Below are positions 33,581 through 46,271 of a stretch of DNA of 64,000 nt, piece after piece (within the stretch, counting starts at the first letter, position 1; each line of letters begins with the position of its first letter). The notes under the pieces were generated by a model, which had not been told where the DNA came from, did no database searches, and saw nothing but the letters and a program-made list of their open reading frames with translations. The translations under genes and the position numbers were made by a program. Source of the stretch: Incurvaria masculella (taxonomy: Eukaryota > Arthropoda > Insecta > Lepidoptera > Incurvariidae); assembly GCA_946894095.1 (NCBI GenBank), contig OX335646.2, positions 11,898,077-11,962,076 on the forward strand, in the 5' to 3' direction.

Positions 33581-34772
33581 ACACTGGCCAACAACATTAT
33601 TGTAACTGGGGTTCTGATGACTGATTTAGATTAAGTTTTCTGAATACAGTAAAAGTTTCAAGGACACCAGGGTTCTATCACGTCAAGTTTTCCAGTTTAA
33701 TTCATATTCCTGTATGTATGGAACCTAGTATAGCTAAAAATATACGTGCGGATGGTACCTACACGGATTGTGTGGAAGAATGAAATATACATAAATTTAA
33801 GATCATGTATTGTTCTATCAAACTTGTTATATTTATTGCATTTGATTGAAAAAAAAAAACTCACTAAAGAAACGTCAAGAAATCACTTAAAATCTAAAAA
33901 TTCTTCTTAGTGTATTTTTTCCTATTGTATTCATCTTCATCGGTTTCCCTCTGGAGATACCAACAGTAGTACACCATCATGATGGAATTAAATTTTCCCT
34001 GATAACCTGCTCTATGGTTGCCATATCCTGGTGGAACCGTTCACCTTGTTCGTCACTTACTGCCTCAAGGTTTTCGGGGAAAAAGTCGAGATGGGAATGC
34101 AAAAAATGATTTTTGAGGGACATTCTTGCGCCCATTGGTTGATAGCAGCTCAACAGTTGATTTACCAGAACAACATAGTTATCGTGCTTGTGATTGCCTA
34201 AGAAGCCTTCTACTATGGCCCTGAAAGAGTGCCAGATGGCCAGCTGAACAGGAGTGAGGCGCTTTTCAAACTCTTTATCTTTTGATGTTTCGCGTATTTA
34301 CGGCCCTACAAAAATACCTTCCTTCAACTTAGCTTCGGATATTCTGGGAAACTTGGTCATTAGATACTGGAACCCAGGTCCATCTTTATCAAGGGCTTTA
34401 ACGAAATTCTTCATAAGACCAAGCTTGATGTGAAGAGGTGGCAAGAAAACTTTTTCCGGCTTCACAAGTGGAATATATTTTATGTTTTCTTTTCCAGGTG
34501 AAAATTCTGCTCTCTAAGGCCATGTTTTCTTCTTGTAATGCTTACAAATTCCAAATGTTGCCATTTGAGAAACGGTGCTACCATGTAATTTTTTTTTGCC
34601 AATTAGTTACCGGGGATTACAAATTTTATTCAAAATTACACAGGAACGTAACTCAAAAACGTGACGTGGTAGATTTTTTTTGTTAACACATTTGGATTCT
34701 ACCCTACAACGAAAATCTAGATCAGTTATTTTCATATGAGTTACAAAACAAAAAAAAATTGTTGGCCAGTGT
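33581..34772. mobile_element. 1.2-kb TIR element (ACACTGGCCAACAA) carrying a broken ORF
   Basis: ACACTGGCCAACAA at 33581 faces its exact inverse at 34759-34772. A second similar block (TGATTTAGATT versus TGATCTAGATT) lies inside each end. The interior is mostly the minus-strand pseudogene at 33894-34515. No clean target duplication is visible. The termini are long enough to be real but do not let me name the superfamily. Confidence 0.75.
33894..34515 (-). pseudogene. Broken ORF of an arthropod repeat protein family (GERFHQD motif)
   Basis: Conceptual translation gives IKYIPLVKPEKVFLPPLHIK, LGLMKNFVKALDKDGPGFQY, RLTPVQLAIWHSF, NHFLHSHLDFFPENLEAVSD, then EQGERFHQDM, and in the next frame MMVYYCWYLQRETDEDEY up to the stop at 33894. 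A TAA interrupts it after EGIFVGP, and one frameshift follows the GERFHQDM segment. I recall near-identical blocks in many uncharacterised repetitive arthropod proteins; the biochemical function is unknown to me. The N-terminus is missing. It sits inside a TIR-bounded element, so it probably belongs to a DNA transposon. It is not a host gene. Confidence 0.75.
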
Positions 34773-35790
34773 AATTTGTCAATAATGATTCTTCCGTAGG
34801 TTGGCAGCATCTGTAATCGTGTATGAACCCCAATTGCCTAAAAGACGGGCTCACTCTGGGTTCGACTAATTCAGAGTATTGTGTGGTTTTTTAAAATCGC
34901 GGCAGATGGCGTACGCCAGGACCTCACAGATAGCATGGAAGGATGGAAGTAGATACAGAAACTCGTTTGTATGGAACGACTGAGATATGTAGAGAGGTAG
35001 AAACGATTTGATAATGGTTACCTTTTTGCAAGTGTATTAGTAGGAAACGAACATTACTCGTCACCATCCCGTAACCGTTAGTTTCCTGTTTACACATTTA
35101 ATAAGTAAACTTAAGAAGTTCCATTTGAATGAGAAATAAGCGAAAAGTGTAAAGGGCAAGTGTCACACGAACGAGCCGTGACGCCTGACGAATAGCTGCT
35201 GTCCGGCCTAATTAATTCTCGGAAGCTCCTTGTTAACTCAGGACGAGCAGTTGCCGTTTATTTATTTTGCGCATCGCCGCCCGCCCTCCGCGCACCGCCC
35301 CGCCCGCCCCCGCGCCCCGGCTCGCCGGACCAGTGGACACTTCCGTCATGCTACTTAGTTTAGTTACTTATATTTTAAAACATGAAGTCGATGTTTATTA
35401 TATTAAAAAAAAATACATTCATAAGTTCCGACACGATGGCTATTACATTTAGGATTCAAAATATTTAACATTTTTATTGGGCCCTGTTCAATGCAGTTCT
35501 TGAAAATGATGTCGTTCCGGCTGCATGGTAGTGCCGTTGTCAACATGCTTGTTTGTCGTTGCACCGTTGTTTGCGGTTTATATTTTTGGATTGTTTCCTA
35601 ATGCGACTCTTTTGACGATTTTTTTTTCTAACTGAACATGACTTCGATTGCATTCTGAAACATGTCGTTTTGTGTTTGAATAAAATAATTCTGCCTGACA
35701 ATCTGGCAAAAAAGAAATTGTGATATTTGAGGTGCCATACGTATACATACAGAATAATTAGTATGCATGCACTTTAAATTATTTTTTTAA
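34773..35790. other. No gene recognised
   Basis: Intron with a short GC-rich patch at about 35270-35335 (CCGCCC-rich). The open frame there is a composition effect. Confidence 0.5.
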
Positions 35791-35880
35791 TGTAACTGGA
35801 CATGGATAGCTAATACCATGTCACGACACTAGCCTAACATACCACATGGGAACTATGCCATGCCAAGACCTTCCTTAATA
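35790..35880 (-). mobile_element. tRNA-headed SINE-like repeat, 3' fragment
   Basis: GTAACTGGACATGGATAGCTAATACCATGT and, after it, GAACTATGCCATGCCAAGAC match the reverse complement of the family 3' end. Only about 90 bp remain. Confidence 0.7.
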
Positions 35881-38800
35881 GAAATAAGCTGCTTAATATA
35901 AAAATTGGCAAATGTTTTCCTAGAAAAGTGGTGAGTCACCGTCGTCGAATAGCGTGGCCCATCTATGCAATGTATTTACCTTGTGCACGGCGCGTGTGAC
36001 CCCCCCCCTCCCCCCACCCCTCCGCGCCGCCGCCACGCGTGACCGAGCTGCGCGCTTGCACGTTCCCGCATTCGCCGAAATGTTTCACGCCATTACGGTG
36101 ACGCCCTTAGCGTATTTAATAGTCGTCGTGAGTGTGGCAGAGAACACTTTACGCCACTAAAATTCACGCAAACCCGTTTCATTAGGAAGCTAGACGATAT
36201 ACTCATATGTTTATCATTTATTTATTTATTTACTAAGGCAAACCAAGAAGGTTAGAAAAGTTAGATTTAAGAGTATTTTGAAAGAAAATACTTCTGTATG
36301 GAATCAGAAAACATAACATTTAATCAATTTAAAATATCTGCTGGGAAAATTAATGAATATAAAATTTTTTTTTTTGATGAATCATAATAGTCGGCCGTTA
36401 CCAGCACATTATTTCAAATTACGAATACAGGCTGTTTGATGCTCCCATCTATGCGCGGATGATTCTCTAGGATTTCATCAGTACATTATACCATTTGAAA
36501 CGGGTGCCAAAAAATCCCATACATTTCATCATAGTCACGTGACAAAACGTGTCTGTGAATTTGGCTCCAGAAACACTCCCTGGAGGTGTTTGCTGATTCC
36601 AGCGAGCATGGAAGGATGGGAGTATCAACCGAACCTGGTTTGTATGAAAGCGGCGCAACCCACTTTAACATATAGGAGCGGCAGCGCCGGCGAGCTAGTT
36701 GGCTTACTACTGATTCTCTCGAGTTCCAACGACACGTAAAAACAAGTAAGAACTGCACAGGAAGCTATTTATTGCAATAAACCTTCGATGTTGCGCGTCT
36801 CGAATACGTAAGCGAACTACAGTTACGTTTTCCACTATCTCACGACTACCCATACGATAGTGTTTAGATGATGATTAGATACGAGTCCTGTCGTTTCATT
36901 CACGCGATGGCTGATTCAAAAGAACATCCCGGAAAGACGTGCAACCGAGGTATTTCAAATATGTCTTGCAACGAATTTTCATTTTCAACTGCCATTGAGG
37001 CTGTGGCTCGGCGGGGAGGGAGGGGGGGGGGGGAGGGCAGCAAATCAGGGGCGGAGGGGAGGCAAGCTGTAAGATATCTGTATTCGTTATTAACCAGCTA
37101 ATGGAGTTTTCATGTTCAAGTATTGAAAGCATCGACGTCGCTTTTATATCCTCTTTGAATCTTTTATCTAATCCGTATTTATAAAATCCAGTTGCGTCTT
37201 GGGACATACCAGCTTAAGCTCGCACAAGTGATTATGCAAGACATTTAGGAAGTAGCTAAGCGGCTTATTCTATGTTCTAGATTGTATTTTCATGAAGGGT
37301 GAAAGCATGAAGTAAACTTTCCAGCTATTTAGTGCAAGTTTATCAGTCTTTGCCTATCCATGCGCAGGGCAAACTAGGGGTACCATGGTAAATAACTAGC
37401 CGGGTGAATAACAGGTGAACAGACAAGAAAGTCATTAAATTTGACATTCAGATGCATTTTCCACCAAGTTAACTGTCGAACGACGTGTTATTCGGCCTAG
37501 TTAACTGAAATTTACCAGTTGGCATGGTACGAAATGGCACTAAACGTCAGATTGAATCACTATTTTGCCTCTTCGCCTGCTCTTTCCCGGGCGAGTCTGG
37601 CAAAAAAACGTTAACATGGTGAGTTCCGAAAATCATTTACAATATTTAACCAAACTGTCATTTATTGAAATCAAATATCAAAACCGTCTTCAACATCGCG
37701 ATTCACTTACAAACAAAAAAATACACAAACAAAAACAGTCTTTTATTATATGGGGCACGACACGTTGGTTTCAATTAACGCTCTCAGAAGATATAAAGTA
37801 GAACTCTAATTCAGAAGTATAAGGACAAAAAGTGTTCAAGAAGTTAGTGGCATAGAGATTTATTCCTAAGCAGTAGAGGCTCTACATATAGTACGGGCGA
37901 GTGGATGAAGGACAATATAAGTAGCAGCCAGCGGGTGCGCCTTGGCGACGAGCAACGTGAAGTGACGTGACGCCACAAGATGCGACGTGTCGCCGCGTGG
38001 TGCCGCGTGTTCCCGCGCACTAGGTCACTAGGTTCACTGGCTCCAGCCGCAGCTAGTGTTTCGTTTGCCACCGCTTGTTTATTTACGGAGATAAGGCCAG
38101 CGCCATGCCCCGAGCACCGCAGACTCGTGCCGGGTCGGGGCGGGGCGACGAGGCGGACAAGTGACGGAATCAAAATAGATATGAGCTTTATTAAACTGAA
38201 CATTTCATTATAGAATTGCTGCAATAGAGTACGAAAAGTTCATTGCGAATTGTGTTCAGTCTTACTCTATATTTCTGTAAAGAGAAAGAAAGGTCTTTCT
38301 CAATCTAGTTGTCGACTTGAAAATAAAACAATTAACATTTTCATTTTTCATTTTAAATAACAATGACGCTTTCGAGTGCGCGTGCACGCCACGTTGAGTA
38401 ATTTAAATTATTTTGTTGCTTTATTGTTGTAAAATCAAAGGAGAAGAACCGCTTATCGCTCCTTTTTTTGGCCCAATCTCGTCCCCTTTTCGTGTGCGAT
38501 GCGGGTCCTCGCGGTTCCGCCAGATATCCTGTTGTGAATTCTGTAACTTCCTGCTATGAGCCTGGCTATGTGCGGGCGAGGGGTGCTGCGGGTGGCAGGG
38601 GGTGGCGGGGGGTGGCGGCTACATTTACCGGATGACGCGAGGGCAGGGGTGGCGGCGCGGGGCCAGCGCAGGCCGGAAGCGATGCACCGCTTAATTATTC
38701 AGACCACCGAATGAGTAAATCGTAGCATCTGACATGACATAAAATCAGTTTTCAATTGGTACACCTACACAAAGTGCAAATAATTACAATGTTGTACTCG

Positions 38801-40054
38801 TATTTATTATAAAGTTACGAATGTGCGCTTCGAAAATTTGTTTTGCATGTTCATGCATTATTTTTCCAAAATTTCAAATGTTGCATCGTCATTTTTATGA
38901 GGCAAAGAACATTAAACTAAAATTTAGTACGAAATTTAGAAAATCCCATCTAAAATCCATAATTCTTTACATGCTGTGAATTAAGTAAGTATACAATATA
39001 CACAGGTGAACATTTTTCCACCAACTCAAGTTTGAACGGTGTATAGAATTTCCCTGGTTATTTACATAAAATTAACCCTCATTAATCACACACAATTTTT
39101 GCTTGAATAGATAGGGCCCAGCAAGTTATATTGACTTTTAAATCAAACGAGAAATTCACAAATAGAAAAAAACATGCCAGGAACAAATTAACATATCCCG
39201 GGAGCAAAAACAAACACACACAAAACCGAATATCATTCAGTATGACGTTGATGGCTCTGTTTTGAGATAGTTAGTCGGTTAATGAAAACAAACGACTCTG
39301 TTTCTGTTAGCAGCACATCGCACACAGACACACCCACACACACACGTCTGTCGCGTTGCATTAGTAGTAGTTTACCTGCGTCCGAAAACATGAGCTGATA
39401 GATGTTGGAAGCGGCATCTGTAGAATGCGAACGTGTGTCAGCAATTATAATGACAGTGATACCAAAATAGTATTCCCAATACACAACTTTGAATTCATTT
39501 TATATACTTATAAGTTCTTCAAATATGATGCGCTGCGACGTTCTAAACAAAAGAACTATTTGATGAATTCGACAGATGAGCTCGATGTTTTACAGTTTGT
39601 CGACAAAAATTTAGTTAAATGAGCACCTTTATATATACGTGCATACGTGTACAGTTTTTGTACTTTAAAAGATCCTGGATATAAAAAAAAACACAGGTTT
39701 TTTTTAAAGAAACAAAAGTTAATGTTCGCTGTGCTTTTAAAATCTAGTTTTAGTTTCAACATGATTTATGTCATCAACTATTCTGTCAAACACACTACGA
39801 ATGGCAAGGCATATACCCGAAGATTTTAAAGATAACTGCAGTGGTGAATTTCTTAGTAGATCCAATAGTCCGCCCGTCCGTAGTCAGTCCGATAAGTACT
39901 GATGATTGAAAAATGGGCCCTAGGGAACATAAATCAATGACCAATATTTCCTGTTTCGGAGAAAAACAAAATGTTCCCAAGCTGTTGTTTTTTCAAGTTT
40001 TTCTGTGGAAATTGCCCATGTTTGTCCATCTAAGTAGTTCAATCTCAAAGTGCA
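35881..40054. other. No gene recognised; several GC-rich tracts
   Basis: GC-rich or poly-G/poly-C tracts lie at about 35998-36065, 37010-37060, 37905-38165 and 38560-38685. They are separated by AT-rich intron. Open frames over them are Pro/Gly/Arg-rich and not convincing. No repeat boundaries were found. Confidence 0.55.
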
Positions 40055-40156
40055 ATATTGGGAATGCTCTGGCATGACATCTAGTTCCTTTACACTGTGT
40101 GTTGGGCTAATATCATGATAGTGTGTGGTATTAGCGATCCATGTCCAATTAAATAA
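40055..40156 (+). mobile_element. tRNA-headed SINE-like repeat, 3' end
   Basis: It has CTCTGGCATGACATCTAGTT, TGTTGGGCTAATATCATGAT and GATCCATGTCCAATTAAATA. It lies directly against a GGCCGGTTTTT-end repeat. Confidence 0.75.
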
Positions 40157-40157
40157 A

Positions 40158-40416
40158 ACAACCGGCCAAGGGCGAGTCAGATTCGCACACGAAGGGTTCC
40201 GTAATATCGTAAAAGATTTAACAAAAAAAAATACGATTTTATTTAATTTTACCTATTTGATATTATAGCGGCAAAATAAATAAAAACCATTCTGTGAAAA
40301 ATTCAGTTGCCTACCTATTACGGTTCATAAGATACATCGGATAGTGACGGACGAGCGGACAGCGGAGGCTTAGTAATAGGGTTCCGTTAGCACCTTTTGA
40401 GTACGGAACCCTAAAA
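40158..40416 (-). mobile_element. GGCCGGTTTTT-end repeat
   Basis: In minus orientation it runs from TAGGGTTCCGTACTC to the CGAATCTGACTCGCCC end and TTGGCCGG. Its terminal hairpin is mutated compared with the copy at 13627. Confidence 0.88.
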
Positions 40417-40961
40417 CTACAACAATTTACACTCTACTTATACCACCTACGCCTTTCTACAGAATTAAAACATATTTAGGGTTCCCCAGTTTTTAAAGGG
40501 ATTACGGTTCACTAGATTTAATCCCGGAAGGTATTATTGACAATCGTGAGTTGGAACAACGCCACGCATTATGCGCACGGCACGCTCTTTCAGTGCTCCG
40601 GACGCGCTCGCTAGGAAACTGTTCATTAATTCCTGCCCTGTGTAATCGTTTGTACCTCCGTTGCTTGGGCGGATTCAACATTCAGTAGGGTGCAGCTCCA
40701 CAGAGCTGGGGGCGTGAAGCCACCGACCCGCCGCCCGCGCCGCCACCGCCCCCGCCGGGCAGATCCCAGCTCAAGTCAACGGATACCGAAGCAGGTCAGC
40801 GTGTAGCCGACACGGGAAACGCGCGTTACTAGGTCGTGTGTATATCATAAGATCATCCAGCAGGTCTATTCCTGGCATTCAGTAATCAGGAATCCTGAGT
40901 CTATAAAACAGCTTTTATAGCGATTTTCAAAGCGAGTTTTTCGACGGAAAACCTTGATTAA

Positions 40962-41482
40962 GGTGGCCCATCCCGCTCATCTCCCCATACAAAAGGGGAA
41001 AGAAGATCACGTCCATATTTCTTGTAAGAGATCCAAAATTTTGCTCAAAATAGCTTTATTTGATCGAACTAGATGTCTGATGACCATTGGCATTGTAAAA
41101 TTGTGTTTGGTTTCTAAGTTATAAGGTCCGATAGTTCGAATTTTTCGCGCGTTTTATACAATAACTTTGGAGGTGGATTACGCTATGACAAAGTAAGAAC
41201 ATCTTAAAAAGATTAGTCATCAGACATAGCTTTTAATCAAGATTTATAATCTATTTGGTACAGCGGTCGTGGTTTACTTTTAGCTATAAGTCGTTTTGTA
41301 ATTAAAATTTTCTTAAATCGTACCAAATCATACACTATGCACATTGTCTTTTTTGTGGACATTTAGGATCTTCCTCATCACGGAGCCTGTCTTTTTCTTT
41401 GAAACATAGAAGTTCCCAGAGCGCCACAGCACGGTTTTGTACCGTGCCCGCGAATGAGTTAGTCCCGCCGGGTTGGGCCACC
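40962..41482. mobile_element. 521-bp TTAA MITE (GGTGGCCCA family)
   Basis: The ends GGTGGCCCATCCCG and CGGGTTGGGCCACC are inverted. TTAA flanks both (40958-40961 and 41483-41486). Relatives are at 1-131, 52030-52570 and 58820-58974. The small open frame inside (VAQPGGTNSFAGTVQNR on the minus strand) is shared by the copies only because the DNA is shared. TTAA target use suggests piggyBac-type mobilisation. Confidence 0.92.
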
Positions 41483-41486
41483 TTAA

Positions 41487-42117
41487 TAAAAAAAACTATG
41501 CTCCGGAATATATTCGTCAAGAAAATCGGTTTGAAAACCGCTACAAAAGCAGGAATAGACCTATCTGAGTTGCCTATTATTCTATAATTTTCCGGTTAGT
41601 ACAACACCGGTATTGAAACAATAAACTCAATGATTTAATCACCTGATAAATGCATAATAAATAAATGATTAATGATGACAGCAAAGCTAAACATGAATCG
41701 TTTCCCAGCGATGGTACGTGTTGAGAATATGCAAACTGCAATTTTGAAATACAGAAAATGTTATTACGATTTGAAAGCAGATAATTTATATTGGGTACCT
41801 ACTTATTACTAACATCACTTTGTTCTGAAAATGGATTACTGTGGCTTTTTAATGAGAATAGCTACTATTGAATCCGAACAAACAATTCCGAGCAATTATA
41901 GGAAAATGATTCGAACGGCCTATTTGGCAAAATATGCACGTTTATACAAATGTGTACCTACGTGTATCAATAAATATATGTATTGCAAGGGTTAAATTTT
42001 ATCGTATTGTTTGGAGACGATACAGACAAACATTGATTGACGTTATACGATAACAATATAGCGAAATCTACGCTAAATAATTGTTAAGAGATTTTGAAAA
42101 AAATCTAAATAGTTTTT
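41487..42117. other. No gene recognised
   Basis: AT-rich intron without a supported feature. Confidence 0.5.
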
Positions 42118-42129
42118 GGTCTAAACATA

Positions 42130-42238
42130 TGCCTGAAGAAGAATTCGACCCTGCGACCTTAATAGTAGGATTTATATTGATAGAAGATTTATAGGTTACC
42201 AGTACAAGGGTCGCAGGTTCCAATTCTGCTTCAGACGA
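42130..42238. repeat. Inverted pair of tRNA-like 3' halves
   Basis: GGGTCGCAGGTTCCAATTCT, then GCTTCAGAC at the right (about 42208-42236), is matched inverted by CTGAAGAAGAATTCGACCCT at about 42133. GGTTCCAATTC is a B-box-like word. The two halves would fold as a hairpin. No complete tRNA can be drawn. Confidence 0.65.
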
Positions 42239-42297
42239 ATGTCCAGAACAATTAGTTTTCTGGTTAGCATCAAAATCCGATTACAATGTGTAGATTT

Positions 42298-42615
42298 GTG
42301 CACCACATGCACCACTTTCTTTCTCTTTCTGAGTTTGATAAGTGCATTTCGTCACGAATGCGAGCTGCTCCATGGTTCGGAATCCATGTAAAACTGTAGG
42401 TCTCCTTCCCCTACTAGGTAGTAGGGTTTAAGCCCGCCCGGGTTGGTACCATCGCATTGGATGAAAAAATGGTCGAAGCGGCAATGAAAAATTGTCTGTG
42501 TTTTCCATCCAGTTCAATGTAGCCGTGCTCATAAAGGGTAGGTCCTGGCATTGGGCTAATATCATAACGGTAGTTGTGTGGTATTAGCAATCCATGTCAG
42601 GTTGCATAAAAAATA
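42298..42615 (+). mobile_element. tRNA-headed SINE-like repeat, body and 3' end
   Basis: The segments CACCACTTTCTTTCTCTTTC, GCCCGCCCGGGTTGGTACCA, CATTGGATGAAAAAATGG and TAGCAATCCATGTCAGG follow in order, ending in an A-rich tail. Confidence 0.85.
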
Positions 42616-42927
42616 TATCATATGCACTAATTTCCGCAAGAAAAACTATTTCAATATATTCACACTAAACAGTTAACGTTTGAATTTGCCCTGACTTTGC
42701 GGAATTATGGCGACACAGCATATTTATACAGATTTTTTTTTTCTTAGAAATATGTATTCACTAATGCTAGGATAGAAAAGTATTTTCACTGAGACTATCA
42801 CTAACCATTTCAGTTTCACAACAAAAGGGATCATTTCCACGCGACGTCACAACGAAGGGTTGACGTTTCGAACCGTGTATCTACGGTGGGTTGCGGAGAA
42901 AGGGATAGTCACAATGAACAGTCTCAC

Positions 42928-43138
42928 CGACGACGTGCAGCGTGACGAAGAACGAGCGCACCGGCTGCGTGGAGACCTGGCACTCGTATACGCCGGCGTC
43001 GCGCTGCTGCGCCCACTTCACCTGCAGCGTCCAGTCGTCCGAGTGCGCCGCGTGCGACGCCTGGAAGCGCTGGTCCGACGTGTACGTGTAGCCGCCCACG
43101 GTCAGGATGTGCAGGTCGCGGTGCCTGATCCACGACAC
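42928..43138 (-). CDS. dpr6/dpr10-like: dpr-family exon: rest of Ig domain 1 (Dpr6/Dpr10-like)
   Basis: This internal exon encodes 70 codons plus one base. It opens with VSWIRHRDLHILTVG, the Dpr hallmark around the Ig C-strand tryptophan, passes through DWTLQVKWAQQRDAGVYEC (strands E-F, with the second Ig cysteine in YEC) and ends SFFVTLHVV. The acceptor reads TTGTTGCAG before GTGTCGTGG; the donor reads GTCGTCG then GTGAGAC. Dpr proteins are cell-surface Ig proteins that bind DIP partners through Ig1 in synaptic specificity; that role comes from the Drosophila family, not from this sequence. The first half of Ig1 and the signal peptide must lie upstream (above 43.1 kb); I could not find them in the window. 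The exon ends in phase 1 and joins the 8642-8769 exon through a 34-kb intron. Dpr6 versus Dpr10 cannot be settled without alignment. Confidence 0.94.
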
Positions 43139-45641
43139 CTGCAACAAACACGAGAACCGCTTGAGGCTAGACTCTTCGGCGCACGGCCACGCTGTGCAAG
43201 TGCCTTTCGATTTGTGCATTCGTATGATAGCTATGTCACGCAGCTTTGTAACTCCACAGCCACGGACATGCGTGGCTCTGGCTTCATTCCACGAAGAAGT
43301 TCTTTGCCAAGCAGCCCGCGCGTCCATCCACCACAAAAATTGTTTCTTAAAAAATTATAAAAAAACAAAAAAAAAATTTGCAGCACGCTGTACTGCACGT
43401 AGAGAATTTGATGAAGAAATAGATTTTCCTGTACTGTGTAAATTGTGTGTACTTACGTTTTGTACTAAGAACGCTCATTTAGATTTTGTGAGATAATGAA
43501 TACTTGCTTAGTTATCGTAAAGTAATCGAAAGTATAACGAAAAACAGTGATTCTGAAGTCTGAAAGTTAACTAAAATCCAAGAGGTGTGTCGTGATCATC
43601 CGCTCAGCATCATTCCAAAAAAATATTTAAATATCTACGAGTTTGCAAAAAAAAATATCATCGCCCCTTTTTAAAATGAATATTTAAGCATTTTTCGTGA
43701 TTCGGTTTTCTGCTAGCAAAATTTGCCAGAAATTAAATTAAAAATAACTCTCTTCCTTCAATGTTAATAAAATATTTAGACAGTAAGATATTATGTCTTA
43801 TGTAATTTTAATGTAGCTATGTTTGCCGTTTATTGCTTGTTATTAACTTCCATACAAACATTGATTTAAGTTTTTTTCTTAAAAACAGTTCGATAAAACA
43901 AAATCCATATTTAAAGAAAGTAATCCGCGCGCGCAAAGGCACGTACTATTGCTCGCATTGAATATTTTTATTAAAATGCAAAAAAAGCCTGTTCAGTAAA
44001 ACTTTTGATTTTGCCCTGTCAGAGGTATATTCCGCAAAGAGCTCGCATGCATGCGTAGTTGTATAAATATGATAGGAGTTGGGTAGCTAAGTTCTTTCAT
44101 TCACGTCCTAAATGAAAAATTCAGACGCCGCCAATAACACCTTTCAAAGCGAGGTGCCACGCCGGCTTCGAAGCGGACAATAATGTCGGGGGTGAGTTTA
44201 TTAACCCCACGTTTGAAGCCACCCAGGTTATTAGAGGATTGGGGGCAAATACGAGAACCTCACACCGTTTATCAAAGGAACTGTCAGCACGTAAGAGAGA
44301 AACTGGAGAATCTTTATATTCGTCGACTGCACTACCATTGCACTATATAGGATTGGCAAAATTTTGGAAATTTGTTTAATGGGATTGTTTGAGATCGAAA
44401 GAAAAAAAAATGTATGGTCATTTAAGGGCCTTCATCTGTGCATACAAAACTAAACCACAATCAATTACCATTAGGATTTGATTAATAAGGTTTTTTTAGT
44501 GATATATGTATGTATAATCGACCGTGAAGCTAGGACACATTCATTAAAGAAAAATACCTGTAAAGGAATAAAAAAAATCGAAGTACTTCGTACGAAAAAG
44601 TTTACACTGTATACCGCGGTAATTATGAGATAACCACATATTTTTTCCCGAAATTGCAATGGTTTTTTGTTTCGGTTCGAAAACCTACTAAATGACTGTA
44701 CTGTGCAGTATTACTAATGTTACGCAGTGAATTGTCCGAGAGGCATTTCCATTGATGAAATAAGTTATCTAATCTAATTACCATCTTTGAATCCAATAAT
44801 TTTAAAAAAGTCGGCAGCAATCGACTGATGGATAGAAACATGAGTATTCTTATTAGGTTCCCTGATATGTTTACAATTTTCGTTCCATGTGTGCTGATTT
44901 ATGCTCAGTCACGATCTGTTTTATAATGAACATAATTCCACGTATTAAAAAATATAGAGGATTGGTCCTACAATGCGTTAAGAGGTATTCAATCTCACGC
45001 CGAAAAACAATTGCAACAAACTCTACCTACAAACAATGTTACCTAAATGTCACCAGTAAGCATTGGAAAATGAATCGGATCTAGATTTGTTGCATTGGTA
45101 ACTGGAGTACATATTGCTTATTGGAATCTCGTGGCTCGGAGATCACGGTATATTATATCACTCTGCAGTATTGCCTTTCACATCCTGCCGATTGCCTCCA
45201 GATGCCTACTCGAGTACTCCGAGATTCGCCCTTGAAGGCTGCCTCCTGACTGGAAATTCAAGATGCCTTTGTGAAAATAAATATGCGAGTGCGATGGCCC
45301 AGCGGCGGCCGACGACGACGTGACGTGGACCGCTATCGACCGCGCGCCCCCCACCCCCGCCCGCCTAGCCGAGCGCAAACTATTTTGTGAGCTCATATCA
45401 CGTGTATTCGCAACTTTGTTACAAACACTTTGCGTACATAGTTCACCCTAAGTTATTTTCACGTTAGTGGAAATGGCTGTTTCAAAATTGCATTTTCTTG
45501 ATGTTGTAGAAACTATGGTCTCGAAAGACATGGTTTTGAAATAAATTCCCCAAAAACTCAGTTACTACTAGCCGACATTAAAGCGAATTTTCTAGGCAGA
45601 CAAGAGACTATGTATCAAATACTTGCAGTAGTAATTTCAAA
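43139..45641. other. Upstream intron of the dpr-like gene, no gene recognised
   Basis: In transcript order this is the sequence just before the Ig1 exon; its acceptor is TTGTTGCAG at 43147-43139. The rest is AT-rich with a GC-rich end at about 45290-45370. I looked for the first-half Ig1 exon and did not find it. Confidence 0.55.
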
Positions 45642-46095
45642 CCGAGGGGTCAGTCATTTAGGGAATCTGGTGTACAATTTATTGGTAATCTCAGCACGAG
45701 GAATATGGTGGGGGTCCGAGGAATCTGGAAATCTTATGTAATCCAGAGTAATCCTAGAGAATCAGAGAATCCCAAGGTAATCATTGCCAACCTTATGAAA
45801 TTCATGATAATATCGGATAATCTTAGGCGGAAGACCAAGGAATCTGAAAATCTGAATCTAAATCTAAGAATGTTTTTCGCTTATTCGAAAAATGTTCCGA
45901 AATCTTCACAGAATCTTTGGTAATCCTAGAAATATTTGGTAATACATCAGGTATCTTTGGTAGTCCTTTTAGACTTTTCTAAATCTCCAGGAATCTTTTT
46001 TAGTCATTTGGAACATGAAAACCACAAGGTAATCATGGTAATCTTAACTACTGGAAATCTGGTGAACACTTTTTGCTCTAGTGAGTGACCCCTTG
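45642..46095. mobile_element. 454-bp relative of the 2364-4087 TIR element
   Basis: The left end CCGAGGGGTCAGTCA matches the other copy. The right end GTGAGTGACCCCTTG is its diverged inverse. The interior is made of the same AATCTTTGG/AATCCTAG words. No target duplication is visible. Confidence 0.8.
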
Positions 46096-46271
46096 ACTCA
46101 TACAAATTTAAGTTATAGAAACTCTTAATTTTCTTGAGCCTTCGTCTGCGCTGTGAAGCAATGGTTAAAGTAATGTGTGGGTTCCGGCACTTAAAAATAA
46201 TATAAGTGGTTCTACTGCACATCTTCCTGTGCATGCCGCAAGATGCTACGAAGTGATACATCGTTCGTGGA

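Larger units (their letters stand above)
8770..42927 (-). other. 34-kb intron of the dpr-like gene
   Basis: The interval between the Ig1 and Ig2 exons is 34,158 nt, bounded by GTGAGAC at the transcript 5' end and TGCGCAG at the 3' end. It holds no other convincing host exon. Its content is transposable elements, listed separately, in AT-rich unique-looking sequence. Very large introns between the Ig exons are usual for dpr genes in insects. That the two exons belong to one transcript is inferred from phase, order and domain continuity. Confidence 0.85.

Noticed and set aside
42860..43496. Plus-strand frames of 129-166 codons
   Set aside because: They are antisense to the dpr Ig1 exon and rich in Arg because of its codon use.
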